A stretch of 64,000 bases of DNA from Pseudacidovorax sp. NFM-22 (GCF_021401245.1 NZ_JACBFY010000001.1:930001-994000), one strand, 5' to 3'; positions 36,817 through 46,596 are shown, numbered from the stretch's first letter. The notes: generated by a model from the letters alone, not told the origin. Translations and numbers: made by a program.

Positions 36817-37971
36817 ATGCAACGCTCCCGACGCCCGCTCCTCATCGCGATCCTGGTCGTGGCCCTCGTGGCCGTGGCCGCCTTCTTCCTGCTGCGCGGC
36901 AAGCCCGCGGAGGGCGAGGCCAAGAAGGCCGACAAGCCCGCCGCCACCGCCCGCCCCGCGCTCACCGTCACCGTGGTGCAGCCGCAGCCCGCCGACCTGG
37001 TGGCCGGCCTGCCGGCCAACGGCAACATCGCCGCGTGGCAGGAGGCCATCATCGGCTCCGAGGCGGCCGGCCTGCGCCTGGCCGACGTGCGGGTGAACGT
37101 GGGCGACGTGGTGAAGAAGGGCCAGGTGCTGGCCACCTTCTCGGGCGACACGGTGCAGGCCGAGGTCGCCCAGGCCCGTGCCAGCCTGGCCGAGGCCGAG
37201 GCCGCCGCGGCCGATGCCGCCGCCAATGCCGAGCGTGCCCGCACGCTGTCGGCCACCGGCGCACTGAGCCAGGCCCAGATCAACCAGTACCTCACCACCG
37301 GCCAGACCGCCAAGGCCCGCGTCGAGGCCGCCCGCGCCGCGCTGCAGGCGCAGCAGGTGCGCCAGCGCAACACGCAGGTGCTGGCGCCGGACGACGGCGT
37401 CATCTCCTCGCGCACCGCCACCGTGGGCGCGGTGGTGGGCTCGGGCGCCGAGCTGTTCCGCCTGGTGCGCCGCGGCCGGCTCGAATGGCGGGCCGAAGTC
37501 GCGTCCAACGAGCTGCCCAAGGTGCGCGTGGGCCAGAAGGCCCGCGTGACGGCCGCCAGCGGCGTCACGGTCGAGGGCACGGTGCGCGCCCTGGCGCCCA
37601 CGGTCGATCCGCAGACGCGCAATGCGCTGGTATACGTCGACCTGCCCGCCAACGGCGACGTGCGCGCCGGCATGTATGCGCGCGGCGAATTCATGCTCGG
37701 CCGCATCGAGCAGCTCACCGTGCCGCAGTCCGCCGTGGTGGTGCGCGACGGTTTCGCCAGCGTGTTCGAGGTGGGCGCCGATGGCAAGGTCGCCATGCGC
37801 CGTGTGACGACCGGCCAGCGTGCCGGCGACCGCATCGCCATCGCCGAGGGCGTGAAGCCCGACATGAAGCTGGTCGAGCGCGGCGCCGCCTTCCTCAACG
37901 ACGGCGACGTGGTGCAGGTGCAGGGCCAGCCGGCCCCCGCAGCCGGCGCCCCGGCCCCGGCCGCCAAGTGA
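36817..37971 (+). CDS. RND efflux periplasmic adaptor (HlyD/MexH family)
   Basis: 384 residues with one N-terminal membrane segment (PLLIAILVVALVAVAAFFLL). Residues 60-110 hold the first lipoyl half (ADVRVNVGDVVKKGQVLATF), a helical hairpin follows (AEAEAAAADAAANAERARTLSATGALSQAQINQY), then the second lipoyl half VLAPDDGVISSRTATVGAVVGSG. It links the pump and the outer-membrane duct. Its start is 28 bases after the preceding gene. Confidence 0.92.
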   Translation: MQRSRRPLLIAILVVALVAVAAFFLLRGKPAEGEAKKADKPAATARPALTVTVVQPQPADLVAGLPANGNIAAWQEAIIGSEAAGLRLADVRVNVGDVVKKGQVLATFSGDTVQAEVAQARASLAEAEAAAADAAANAERARTLSATGALSQAQINQYLTTGQTAKARVEAARAALQAQQVRQRNTQVLAPDDGVISSRTATVGAVVGSGAELFRLVRRGRLEWRAEVASNELPKVRVGQKARVTAASGVTVEGTVRALAPTVDPQTRNALVYVDLPANGDVRAGMYARGEFMLGRIEQLTVPQSAVVVRDGFASVFEVGADGKVAMRRVTTGQRAGDRIAIAEGVKPDMKLVERGAAFLNDGDVVQVQGQPAPAAGAPAPAAK

Positions 37972-37987
37972 CGCGGGAGCATCCGGC

Positions 37988-40900
37988 ATGAACCTTTCCG
38001 CCTGGTCGATCCGCAACCCCATTCCGGCGGCGATGCTCTTCGTCCTGCTGACGCTGGCAGGGCTGCTGTCCTTCAAGTCCATGAAGGTGCAGAACTTCCC
38101 GGACATGGACCTGCCGGTGGTGGTCGTCACCGCCGCCCTGCCCGGCGCCGCGCCGGGGCAACTCGAAAGCGACGTGGCGCGCAAGATCGAGAACGCCATC
38201 GCCACCATCCAGGGCGTCAAGCACATCACCTCCACCCTGGTCGACGGCCAGGCCACCATTGCCACCGAGTTCGAGCTGGAAAAGCCCGTGCAGGAAGCGG
38301 TGGACGACGTGCGCTCGGCCGTGAGCCGCGTGCGCGCCGACCTGCCGGCCGATCTGCGCGACCCCATCGTGGCCAAGCTGGAGCTGTCTTCGCAGCCGGT
38401 GCAGGCCTATGCCATCGCCTCCGACAACTGGGACGACGAGCAGCTGTCGTGGTTCGTCGACGACACGCTGTCGCGCCGCATGCTGGCGGTGCCGGGCGTG
38501 GGCGCCATCACCCGCGTGGGCGGCGTCACGCGCGAGGTGCGCGTCGCGCTCGATCCGGCGCGCATGCAGGCGCTGGGCATCACCGCAGCCACCGTCTCGC
38601 GCACGCTGCGCCAGGTGCAGATGGAAAGTGCCGGTGGCCGGGCCGAGCTGGGCGGCGCCGAGCAGCCGCTGCGCACCCTGGCCACCGCCAAGACGGCGGC
38701 CGAAGTCGCCGCCATGCAGATCCCGCTGGGCAATGGCCGCCATGCCCGCGTGGACGAGGTGGCCACCGTCACCGACACCGTGGCCGAACCGCGCGCCCTG
38801 GCCCTCCTGGACGGCAAGCCGGTGATCGGCTTCGAAATCTCGCGCAGCCGCGGCGCCAGCGAGGTGGAGGTGGGCGACGGCGTGCAGAAGGCGCTGGACA
38901 AGCTCCAGGCCGACTACCCGCACCTGACGCTGCAGCGCACCTTCGACTTCGTGGACATCGCCCGCGGCGAGTACGACAGCTCCATGCGCCTGCTCTACGA
39001 AGGCGCGCTGCTGGCGGTGGTGGTGGTGTGGCTCTTCCTGCGCGACTGGCGGGCGACCATCGTCTCGGCCGTGGCGCTGCCGCTGTCGGTCATCCCGGCC
39101 TTCATCGGCATGTACCTGCTGGGCTTCTCGATCAACATCATCACGCTGCTGGCGCTGTCGCTGGTGGTGGGCATCCTGGTGGACGACGCCATCGTCGAGG
39201 TCGAGAACATCGTGCGCCACCTGCGCATGGGCAAGAGCCCCTACCAGGCGGCGATGGAGGCGGCCGACGAGATCGGCCTGGCGGTGATCGCCACCACCTT
39301 CACGCTGATCGCGGTGTTCCTGCCCACGGCCTTCATGAGCGGCATTCCGGGCCGCTTCTTCAAGCAGTTCGGCTGGACGGCGGCGCTGGCGGTGTTCGCC
39401 TCGCTGGTGGTGGCGCGGCTGCTCACGCCCATGATGGCGGCCTACATCCTCAAGCCGCTGGTGGGCCACGACAAGGAGCCCGGCTGGATGCGCAGCTACA
39501 TGCGCGCCTCGGCCTGGTGCCTGCGCCACCGCGGGCTGACGCTGCTCGGCGCGCTGGTGTTCTTCGTCGGCTCGCTGGCGCTGATCCCGCTGCTGCCCTC
39601 GGGCTTCATCCCGCCGGACAACAACGTGCAGACCCAGGTCACGCTCGAGTTGCCGCCCGGCAGCAAGCTGGCCGACACGCGCCGCGCGGTCGAGGCCGCC
39701 AGCGAGCGCATCCGCAAGGTGGGCCACATCGAGAGCATCTACGTGGCCATCGGCGGCGGCGCGGCGGGGGCCGACCCGATGGCCGGCGGCGCCGGCAGCG
39801 ATCCGCGCAAGGCCACCATGACGCTGCGCCTGGCGCCGCGCGGCGAGCGCCCGGTCAAGCAGGTGATCGAGCGCGAGCTGCGGCAGGTGATGGCCGAGGT
39901 GCCGGGCGTGCGCGTCAAGGTGGGCCTGGGTGGCTCCAACGACAAGTACATCCTGGCGCTGTCCAGCGAGGACCCACAGGCCCTGGCCACCGCCTCGCGC
40001 GACGTGGAGCGCGACCTGCGCACGATTCCCGGCGTGGGCAACGTCAGCTCCAACGCCAGCCTGGTGCGGCCCGAGATCGCGGTGCGGCCCGACTTCGCCC
40101 GCGCGGCCGACCTGGGCGTGACCAGCAGCGACATCGCCGAGACGCTGCGCGTGGCCACGGTGGGCGATTACGAGCAATACCTGCCCAAGCTCAACCTGGC
40201 GCAGCGGCAGGTGCCGATCGTGGTGCGGCTGGCCGACAGCGCGCGCGAGAACCTGTCGACGCTGGAGCGTCTGACGGTGCCCGGCACCCGCGGCCCGGTG
40301 CGGCTGGGCGAAGTCGCCACGCTGGAGCCCGCGGGCGGCCCGGCCGTCATCAGCCGCTACGACCGCGCGCGCAACGTCAACTTCGAGATCGAGCTGGGCG
40401 AGCGCGGCCTGGGCGAGGTGGCCGAGGCCATCCGCGCGCTGCCCGCCATCCAGGGCCTGCCGCCCAGCGTGCGCACCATCGACGTCGGCGACGCCGAGAT
40501 GATGGGCGAGCTGTTCAGCAGCTTCGGCCTGGCCATGCTGACCGGCGTGCTGTGCATCTACATCGTGCTGGTGCTGCTGTTCAAGGACTTCCTGCAGCCG
40601 GCCACCATCCTGGCGGCGCTGCCGCTGTCGCTGGGGGGCGCCTTCGTGGCGCTGCTGCTGGCGGGCAAGAGCTTCTCGATGCCCTCGCTGATCGGGCTGG
40701 TGATGCTGATGGGCATCGCGACGAAGAACTCGATCCTGCTGGTGGAGTACGCCATCGTGGCCCGAAGAGACCACGGCATGAGCCGCTGGGACGCGCTGCT
40801 CGACGCCTGCCACAAGCGGGCGCGGCCGATCATCATGACCACGCTCGCGATGGGCGCCGGCATGATGCCCATCGCCCTGGCCTGGGGCGAGGCGGACATG

Positions 40901-41101
40901 AGCTTCCGCTCGCCGATGGCCGTGGCGGTGATCGGCGGGCTGGTCACCTCCACCATCCTGAGCCTGCTGGTGATTCCGGCCACCTTCACCTACGTGGACG
41001 ACCTGGAGCAGTGGGTCAAGCGGCTGTTCCGCCGCGGCCGGCCGGCCGCGCACGAGGGCGCGGCGGCCCCGGCGGCTACAGCACGTCCACCGGAATCTTG
41101 A
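37988..41101 (+). CDS. RND-family efflux transporter (HAE-1/AcrB type)
   Basis: 1037 residues, the normal length. N-terminal WSIRNPIPAAMLFVLLTLAGL starts the first membrane segment; twelve segments and two large periplasmic loops follow. The proton-relay Asp pair is in LVDDAIVEVENIVRHLRMG (membrane segment 4). NFPDMDLPVVVVTAALPGAAPGQLE marks the porter domain. Substrates are unknown; HAE-1 pumps export drugs, dyes or detergents. Its 3' end overlaps the convergent persulfide dioxygenase gene by 26 bases. Confidence 0.92.
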   Translation: MNLSAWSIRNPIPAAMLFVLLTLAGLLSFKSMKVQNFPDMDLPVVVVTAALPGAAPGQLESDVARKIENAIATIQGVKHITSTLVDGQATIATEFELEKPVQEAVDDVRSAVSRVRADLPADLRDPIVAKLELSSQPVQAYAIASDNWDDEQLSWFVDDTLSRRMLAVPGVGAITRVGGVTREVRVALDPARMQALGITAATVSRTLRQVQMESAGGRAELGGAEQPLRTLATAKTAAEVAAMQIPLGNGRHARVDEVATVTDTVAEPRALALLDGKPVIGFEISRSRGASEVEVGDGVQKALDKLQADYPHLTLQRTFDFVDIARGEYDSSMRLLYEGALLAVVVVWLFLRDWRATIVSAVALPLSVIPAFIGMYLLGFSINIITLLALSLVVGILVDDAIVEVENIVRHLRMGKSPYQAAMEAADEIGLAVIATTFTLIAVFLPTAFMSGIPGRFFKQFGWTAALAVFASLVVARLLTPMMAAYILKPLVGHDKEPGWMRSYMRASAWCLRHRGLTLLGALVFFVGSLALIPLLPSGFIPPDNNVQTQVTLELPPGSKLADTRRAVEAASERIRKVGHIESIYVAIGGGAAGADPMAGGAGSDPRKATMTLRLAPRGERPVKQVIERELRQVMAEVPGVRVKVGLGGSNDKYILALSSEDPQALATASRDVERDLRTIPGVGNVSSNASLVRPEIAVRPDFARAADLGVTSSDIAETLRVATVGDYEQYLPKLNLAQRQVPIVVRLADSARENLSTLERLTVPGTRGPVRLGEVATLEPAGGPAVISRYDRARNVNFEIELGERGLGEVAEAIRALPAIQGLPPSVRTIDVGDAEMMGELFSSFGLAMLTGVLCIYIVLVLLFKDFLQPATILAALPLSLGGAFVALLLAGKSFSMPSLIGLVMLMGIATKNSILLVEYAIVARRDHGMSRWDALLDACHKRARPIIMTTLAMGAGMMPIALAWGEADMSFRSPMAVAVIGGLVTSTILSLLVIPATFTYVDDLEQWVKRLFRRGRPAAHEGAAAPAATARPPES

Positions 41102-41969
41102 GGTAGCGCACGCCGTTGGCCTCGGCCGGCGGCATCGCCCCGGCGCGGATGTTGACCTGGATGGCCGGCAGGATCAGCACCGGCATGGCCAGCGTGGCAT
41201 CGCGGGCCTGGCGCATGGCGACGAAGCCAGCCTCGTCCACGCCCGCGTGCAGGTGGATGTTGGCGCGGCGCTGCTCGGCCACGGTGGTCTCCCAGGCCGG
41301 CGCGCGGCCGTCGGGCGGGTAGTCGTGGCACATGAAGAGGCGCGTGGCCGGCGGCAGCGCCAGCAGCCGTTCCACCGAGCGGTAGAGCTGGTGTGCATCG
41401 CCACCGGGAAAGTCGCAGCGCGCGCTGCCCACGTCGGGCATGAAGAGCGTGTCGCCCACGAAGGCCAACTGCGCGGCGCCGGCTTCGTCCTCCAGCACAT
41501 AGGCCATGTCGGCCGGCGTGTGGCCGGGCACATGCATGGCGCGCAGCCGCAGTGCGCCCACGTGGAACACCTCGTCGGGCTCGAACAGGTGGCCGAACTG
41601 CGAGCCGTCGAGCGCGAAGCCCGGCTCCAGGTTGAACACCTTCTTGAACACGCCCTGCACCGTGCGGATGGCCGAGCCGATGGCGATGGTGCCGCCCAGC
41701 GCCTTCTGCAGGTAGGGCGCGGCCGAAAGATGGTCCGCATGCGCATGCGTCTCCAGCAGCCACTGCACCGTCAGGCCGTGCGCGCGGACGAAGTCGATGA
41801 GGCGGTCGGCGGAGTGCGTGGACGTGCGGCCGGACTTGGGGTCGTAGTCCAGCACCGAATCGACGATGGCGCAGGCCCCGCCCTCGCGCTCGAAGAGCAC
41901 GTAGCTGATGGTGAAGGTGGCCGGGTCGAAGAAGGGCTGGACGCGGGCGGAGACAGGCTGGTCGGTCAT
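41076..41969 (-). CDS. blh: Persulfide dioxygenase-like metallo-beta-lactamase protein (Blh type)
   Basis: 297 residues. Metal motif THAHADHL, HVPGHTP and GDTLFMPDVGSARCDFPGG are those of the ETHE1/Blh persulfide dioxygenase group, which oxidises glutathione persulfide to sulfite with an iron centre. The start is divergent from bigR across a strong palindrome, so it is probably derepressed by persulfide. A beta-lactamase role is unlikely because the DSARCDFPGG-type motif is specific to this group. Confidence 0.85.
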   Translation of the reverse strand: MTDQPVSARVQPFFDPATFTISYVLFEREGGACAIVDSVLDYDPKSGRTSTHSADRLIDFVRAHGLTVQWLLETHAHADHLSAAPYLQKALGGTIAIGSAIRTVQGVFKKVFNLEPGFALDGSQFGHLFEPDEVFHVGALRLRAMHVPGHTPADMAYVLEDEAGAAQLAFVGDTLFMPDVGSARCDFPGGDAHQLYRSVERLLALPPATRLFMCHDYPPDGRAPAWETTVAEQRRANIHLHAGVDEAGFVAMRQARDATLAMPVLILPAIQVNIRAGAMPPAEANGVRYLKIPVDVL

Positions 41970-42009
41970 CGGTGGCTCCTGGAAAGCACGGGACGCGGAA
42001 AGGACTGGA

Positions 42010-42052
42010 CAACAGTTTATTGAAAGATAGTTTGTTTTTCAATAAACTGTTG
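42010..42052. promoter_or_regulatory. BigR operator: 16-base perfect inverted repeat
   Basis: CAACAGTTTATTGAAA (42010-42025) and TTTCAATAAACTGTTG (42037-42052) are perfect inverses separated by 11 bases, in the AT-rich gap between divergent blh and bigR; 42052 is four bases before the bigR start. The repressor encoded next to it is the likely ligand and would block both directions. Confidence 0.85.
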
Positions 42053-42055
42053 GAC

Positions 42056-42415
42056 ATGCCCACCGCCACCATGCCTTCCGCTTCCACCGACCTGCATCAC
42101 GACGCCGCGCCCGGCCCCGAGGCGCTCGCCCAGTTGCGCGCGTCCGCCGGCCGCGCCTGCGCCCTGCTCAAGGCCATGGCCAACGAAGACCGGCTGCTGC
42201 TGCTGTGCATGCTGGCCGAAGGCGAGCGCAACGTCGGCGAACTGCAGGCCGCCACCGGCATCGTGCAGCCCAGCCTGTCGCAGCAGCTGGGCGTGCTGCG
42301 CGAGGAAGGCCTGGTGCAGACGCGGCGCGAGGGCAAGTTCATCTACTACGCACTGGCCAGCACCGAGGTGCTGCGGCTGATGCAGGCCTTGCACGCCAGC
42401 TTCTGTGCGCCGTAG
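42056..42415 (+). CDS. bigR: ArsR-family persulfide-sensing repressor (BigR/SqrR-like)
   Basis: 119 residues. The winged helix has MANEDRLLLLCMLAEGERNVGELQAATGIVQPSLSQQLGVLREEGLVQTRREGKFIYYAL. Two cysteines, in LLLLCMLAEG and near the C-terminus in HASFCAP, match the redox pair that forms a persulfide bridge in BigR and SqrR. I chose ATG 42056, which follows the operator. It regulates the divergent dioxygenase and probably the two sulfur transporters downstream. Confidence 0.85.
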   Translation: MPTATMPSASTDLHHDAAPGPEALAQLRASAGRACALLKAMANEDRLLLLCMLAEGERNVGELQAATGIVQPSLSQQLGVLREEGLVQTRREGKFIYYALASTEVLRLMQALHASFCAP

Positions 42416-42442
42416 GGAAGGGCCTTGACCCTCGCGTCCACC

Positions 42443-42468
42443 GGCTTCGACAAGCTCAGCCCGAACGG
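42443..42468. repeat. Dispersed TTCGACAAGCTCAG repeat
   Basis: This 26-base copy is identical to the repeat arm at 29992-30017. It lies between bigR and the first YeeE-type gene. A possible hairpin partner is absent here. Confidence 0.75.
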
Positions 42469-42541
42469 TTACTGATTCACTGAATGGCATTGCGCAGTGA
42501 GGCCGCCTTTTCCTTCTTCCTTATCCATCCAGGAACCCTCC

Positions 42542-42976
42542 ATGACCCTCGACTGGCTCCACTTCACGCCCTGGCGCTCGCTCGCCGGTGGCGGCCTCAT
42601 CGGCCTCTCCGCCGCGCTGCTGGTGCTGGCCAATGGCCGCATCGCCGGCATCAGCGGCATCCTGGGCACGCTGGTCGGCCGCAGCCCCGCGGGCGAACGC
42701 CCCTGGCGGCTGGCCTTCCTGATCGGGTTGCTGGCCGCGCCCATGGTGTGGCAGATCGGCGGCGTCCTGCCGGCGGCGCACATCGCGGCCAGCCCCGGCC
42801 TGCTGATCGCGGCGGGCCTGCTGGTGGGCATCGGCACCCGCTACGCGAGCGGCTGCACCAGCGGCCATGGCGTGTGCGGACTCTCGCGCGGCTCGGTGCG
42901 CTCGCTGGCCGCCACGCTCGCCTTCATGGCCGCCGGCTTTGCCACGGTCTTCCTGCTTCGCCACCTGATCGGATGA
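42542..42976 (+). CDS. YeeE/YedE-family sulfur transporter half (PmpA-like)
   Basis: 144 residues with four to five hydrophobic segments. The conserved thiosulfate/persulfide-conducting cysteines are in [22 protein letters not shown]. Such half-size proteins pair with the next gene and sit beside bigR in many genomes, moving sulfur species across the inner membrane. ATG 42542 was chosen because the ATG at 42497 would add a Ser/Pro-rich soluble lead. Confidence 0.85.
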   Translation: MTLDWLHFTPWRSLAGGGLIGLSAALLVLANGRIAGISGILGTLVGRSPAGERPWRLAFLIGLLAAPMVWQIGGVLPAAHIAASPGLLIAAGLLVGIGTRYASGCTSGHGVCGLSRGSVRSLAATLAFMAAGFATVFLLRHLIG

Positions 42977-42983
42977 ACCCGCC

Positions 42984-43418
42984 ATGCCTGCATTGACCGC
43001 CTTTCTCTCCGGCCTCGTCTTCGGCCTCGGCCTGCTGCTCTCCGGCATGGCCGACCCGGCCAAGGTGCTGGGCTTCCTGGACCTGGCCGGCAGCTGGGAC
43101 CCATCGCTCGCCTTCGTGATGGGCGGCGCCATCGCCGTGGCCGCGCCCGCCTTCGCGCTGGCGCGCCGACGCAGCCATGGCCTCCTGGGCGCGGCCATGC
43201 AGTTGCCCAAGGCCACGCACATCGACCGCCGGCTGGTGCTGGGCAGCCTGGTCTTCGGCGCCGGCTGGGGCCTGGCGGGCTTCTGCCCCGGACCGGCCCT
43301 GGTGAGCGCCGCCGCGGGCTACCGCGAGGCCTGGCTCTTCGTCGCGGCGATGGTGGCGGGCATGGCCTTGTTCTCCTGGCTGGAGAGCGCCCGGCACCGG
43401 CGGGCGCAGACGGCCTGA
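42984..43418 (+). CDS. YeeE/YedE-like sulfur transporter half (DUF6691, PmpB-like)
   Basis: 144 residues with four hydrophobic segments. The conserved cysteine is in GWGLAGFCPGPALVSAA, and LSGMADPAKVLGFLDL is a family mark. It starts 7 bases after the first half gene and completes the pair. The pair and the dioxygenase together should move and oxidise persulfide sulfur. Confidence 0.85.
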   Translation: MPALTAFLSGLVFGLGLLLSGMADPAKVLGFLDLAGSWDPSLAFVMGGAIAVAAPAFALARRRSHGLLGAAMQLPKATHIDRRLVLGSLVFGAGWGLAGFCPGPALVSAAAGYREAWLFVAAMVAGMALFSWLESARHRRAQTA

Positions 43419-43440
43419 GCATCAGGGCCGCTCGCCAAGT

Positions 43441-44217
43441 TCAGGCGAACACCACCTCGCAGCTCGACGCCATCAGCGCGGCCATGCCCGCGCGCTGGCG
43501 CGCCCGCGCATCGGTGACCAGCGTGTGCACACTGCCGATGGGCGCGTAGGCGATGCGGCTGCGCTGGCCGATCTTGCTGTGGTCGGCCAGCACGATGCAG
43601 CGGCGCGCGGCCGCCACCATGGCGCGCGCCACCTCGGCCTCGGGCCGCTCGAAGCTGCTGGCACCGTGCTCGGCGCAGACGCCCACGGGCGAGAGCAGCG
43701 CCACATCCGCGCGGTAGCGGTGGATCTCCGCCACCGTCTGCGCGCCGCAGGTGGCCGGCACCTCGGTCAGCAGCTGGCCGCCCAGCAGGATCACTTCGTT
43801 GGCGCGGCGGCTCTTCTCGTCGCGCGTGAGGTGGCGCGCCACCTCCAGCCCGTTGGTCACGATGGTCAGGCCGCTCAGGCCGGCCAGCTCCTGCGCCAGC
43901 AGTGCCGTCGTGGTGCCGGCGTCGACCAGCAGCGTCTGGCCCGGCCGCAGCAGGCGGGCGGCGGCCCGGGCGATGGCCTTCTTCTCCCGCGCCCGCGTGG
44001 CCTGGCGCACGGCCAGCGGCGCTTCGCGGCCGGCATCCTCCACGCCCACGCCGCCGCCATGCACGCGCCGCAGCGCGCCTTCGGCCTCCAGCGCCTGCAG
44101 GTCGCGCCGCACCGTTTCGCGCGAAACGCCCAGCTCCTGCACCAGGCGGTCGGTGCTCACGGCGCCCTGCGTGCCGAGCAGGGAGCGGATTCGGTGGATG
44201 CGCGCTTGTTGGAGCAT
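43441..44217 (-). CDS. DeoR-family transcriptional regulator
   Basis: 258 residues. The N-terminal helix-turn-helix QARIHRIRSLLGTQGAVSTDRLVQELGVSRETVRRDLQALEAEGALRRVHGG is classic, and the C-terminal sugar-phosphate isomerase-like domain has GQTLLVDAGTTTALLA and IVTNGLEVA. It is divergent from the phosphodiesterase-phospholipase block. DeoR proteins usually respond to sugar or glycerol phosphates; regulation of the adjacent lipase genes is a guess. The 258-base gap to the divergent gene includes an AT-rich segment around 44328-44385. Confidence 0.85.
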   Translation of the reverse strand: MLQQARIHRIRSLLGTQGAVSTDRLVQELGVSRETVRRDLQALEAEGALRRVHGGGVGVEDAGREAPLAVRQATRAREKKAIARAAARLLRPGQTLLVDAGTTTALLAQELAGLSGLTIVTNGLEVARHLTRDEKSRRANEVILLGGQLLTEVPATCGAQTVAEIHRYRADVALLSPVGVCAEHGASSFERPEAEVARAMVAAARRCIVLADHSKIGQRSRIAYAPIGSVHTLVTDARARQRAGMAALMASSCEVVFA

Positions 44218-44475
44218 GAAGGTCGCAGCAGAAGGATCAGAGGAAGGAGGAGCCCGCGGACCCGGCCGGTGCCCGGCGCCGCGCCGGCATCGTAGCGGCG
44301 CGCCTCAGGTCACGGCACTGACACGGAGTGTTGGCAAATTGTGCATTTGAGTCATTTGTTGTGAATTTCCTTTTGCCTCCGCGGGCGAGAGGCAGGCCAC
44401 GGCAGATGGGGGAAAGCACACGCGCCGGCCTTGCAGGGCCGCGCGTCCATTCGACCGTTCGAAGAAAGAACCGGC

Positions 44476-46596
44476 ATGCCACGCACGCACCTGTATTCCC
44501 GACCCGCGCCCGCCTGGAAGGCGGGCCTCCTGGGCCTGACCACCGCCCTCTCGCTCGCCGCCTGCGGCGGGGGTAGCGGCAGCAACAACCTCGCACTGGT
44601 CGCCGCCGCAGGCAGCGGCAGCGGCACCACCCCACCGACCGCCACGGGCGGCAGCACGCCCCCCACCACACCCGGCACCAACGCCGGCCACAGCGGCCCG
44701 AAGGTGCTGCTGGTGCAGGTCGACGGCATGACCTACGCCGTGCTGCGCCAGGTGCAGGCAGCCGGCGCGCTGACCAGCCTGCGCGCCGCGCCCGCGTGGA
44801 CGGGCGGCATCGCCGGCACGCCCAGCGCCCAGCCCACCACCACCGGCCCCGCCTTCGCCACGCTGCTGACCGGCACCTGGGCGCGCCATGGCGTGGCCTT
44901 CGACAGCGCCGACCAGCGCATCGACACCGCGCGCACGCCCACGCTGATCGCCCAGTTGCGCCAGCGAACGCAGCCCTTCGCCCTGCAGACCGGCGTGGTG
45001 ACCAGCAGCCCCGTCGCTGCCAGCCTGGGCGCCGATCCTGCGGCGGCCGCCGCCATCGACCAGCGCGTGGACTGCAACGGCGACGACGCCTGCGTCACCA
45101 CCCGCACGCGCCAGCTCATCGAGGCCGGCCTCGACCTCACCGTGGCCGAGTACGGCGCGCCGGCCCGCGCCGCCACCGACGGCCTGGGCAGCGCCGGCTA
45201 CCGCGCCAGCATCACCGCCACCGCGGCCGCCGTGCAGCAGTTGCTGGACACCATCGCACGCCGCCAGGCCAACGACCCGAAGGAAGACTGGCTGGTGCTG
45301 CTGACCGCCGACCATGGCCTGGATGCCTTCGGCAGCGCCACCGGCAGCCAGTCGCTGGACGACAAGACCAGCTTCATCGCCAGCAACAAGGCCCTGCCCT
45401 CGCTGCCCGCGGTCAACGATGCACCGCCGGCCGACATCGCCACCCTGCTGCAGGCCGCAGCGGCCACCGACATCGCGCCCACCGTGCTGCAGCACCTGGG
45501 CATGCTGCCCGCGCTGGAGCAGCGCGGCTACGACGGCATCGCGCTGCAGGCCGGCACCGCCGTGCGCCAGCTGCGCGCGGTGGCCGGGGCCGACAAGGCC
45601 AGCCTGGTGCTCAGCTGGACCCTGGCCGGCAACACGCAGTTGCCGGTGAAGGTGTACCGCGACGGCACGCTGATCGCCACGCTGCCCGCCGCCAGCACCC
45701 GCTACACCGACAACATCCAGGCCGCCGCAGACGGCCTCTACGGCTATCGCTACACCGTGGTGGCCGGCGACTCGGCCACCGGCGTGCAGGCGCAGATCGC
45801 CTACGTCAAGCCCGCACTGCTCGCGACCACGCTGGTGCAGGGCCTGGCGGCCTACTACCCGCTCAATGCGCTGCCCACCGCCGATGCGCTCGCCGCCTCC
45901 ACGATGGCGCCCTGGGCCTCGGACGCCGCCGCCGGCTCGCTGGTGAGCGACGACCCCTTCGTCGCGCCGTACAAGGGCAAGGCCCTGCGCGTGGACAGCA
46001 CCATCAAGAACGCCAGCGGCATGTCGGGCTACCGCCTGCTGCAGGGCACCGACGTGGCCACCGACAACAGCGTGACGGCCTTCACCCTCGGCTTCTGGCT
46101 GCGCACCGACGCCAGCTGCAGCCAGGGCGTGAGCAACGGCGGCACGGTGATCGGCAACAAGAACTACACCACGGGCGCCAATGCGGGCCTGGCCATCGGC
46201 CTGTTCGGCGGCTGCGAGATCCGCTTCAACGTGGGCGCCGGCGGCAGCCGCGCCGACAGCAATGGCTACAAGCTCAGCGCCGGCCAGTGGGCCTACGTGG
46301 CCGTGGTCATCGACAAGGCCAACCTCAGGATGACGGGCTATGTGCTCGACCCGGCCCTGGGCACGCAGACCGGCAACGCCACGCTCACCAGCACCCTGGT
46401 CGCGCAGCTGGGCGGCCTCAAGAACGGCATCGGCCTCAACGAGGACGGCACCGGCCTGTACTACCAGCGCGAGACCAGCTCGCCGCGCGGCGCGATGGAC
46501 TTCGACGACGTCGCCATCTGGCGCCGGGCCCTCACGGCCGACGAGATCGCCAGCATGTTCAAGGCGGCGCAGCCGCTGTCCACCCTGCCGCGCTGA
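44476..46596 (+). CDS. Alkaline-phosphatase-superfamily lipoprotein with C-terminal LamG-like domain
   Basis: 706 residues. Lipobox LAAC (about residue 31) is followed by a Gly/Ser/Thr-rich tether. The phosphodiesterase domain has the metal Asp in VLLVQVDGMTY, TTTGPAFATLLTGTW at the nucleophile position, TADHGLDAFG and DIAPTVLQHLGM, all typical of type I phosphodiesterase/nucleotide pyrophosphatase. A fibronectin-like segment (about 370-430) leads to a LamG/concanavalin-type domain (FTLGFWLRTD...GLAIGLFGGC...RRALTADEIASMF). It is probably an outer-membrane or periplasmic phosphodiesterase. It is 14 bases before the first phospholipase gene. Confidence 0.8.
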   Translation: MPRTHLYSRPAPAWKAGLLGLTTALSLAACGGGSGSNNLALVAAAGSGSGTTPPTATGGSTPPTTPGTNAGHSGPKVLLVQVDGMTYAVLRQVQAAGALTSLRAAPAWTGGIAGTPSAQPTTTGPAFATLLTGTWARHGVAFDSADQRIDTARTPTLIAQLRQRTQPFALQTGVVTSSPVAASLGADPAAAAAIDQRVDCNGDDACVTTRTRQLIEAGLDLTVAEYGAPARAATDGLGSAGYRASITATAAAVQQLLDTIARRQANDPKEDWLVLLTADHGLDAFGSATGSQSLDDKTSFIASNKALPSLPAVNDAPPADIATLLQAAAATDIAPTVLQHLGMLPALEQRGYDGIALQAGTAVRQLRAVAGADKASLVLSWTLAGNTQLPVKVYRDGTLIATLPAASTRYTDNIQAAADGLYGYRYTVVAGDSATGVQAQIAYVKPALLATTLVQGLAAYYPLNALPTADALAASTMAPWASDAAAGSLVSDDPFVAPYKGKALRVDSTIKNASGMSGYRLLQGTDVATDNSVTAFTLGFWLRTDASCSQGVSNGGTVIGNKNYTTGANAGLAIGLFGGCEIRFNVGAGGSRADSNGYKLSAGQWAYVAVVIDKANLRMTGYVLDPALGTQTGNATLTSTLVAQLGGLKNGIGLNEDGTGLYYQRETSSPRGAMDFDDVAIWRRALTADEIASMFKAAQPLSTLPR

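Noticed and set aside
37895-41053. 1052-codon minus-strand open frame opposite the RND pump
   Set aside because: It is the His/Arg/Gly-rich shadow of the pump gene, typical of high-GC DNA.
44218-44475. Pho box upstream of the phosphodiesterase/phospholipase genes
   Set aside because: The gap has AT-rich sequence but no convincing pair of CTGTCAT-type half-sites.
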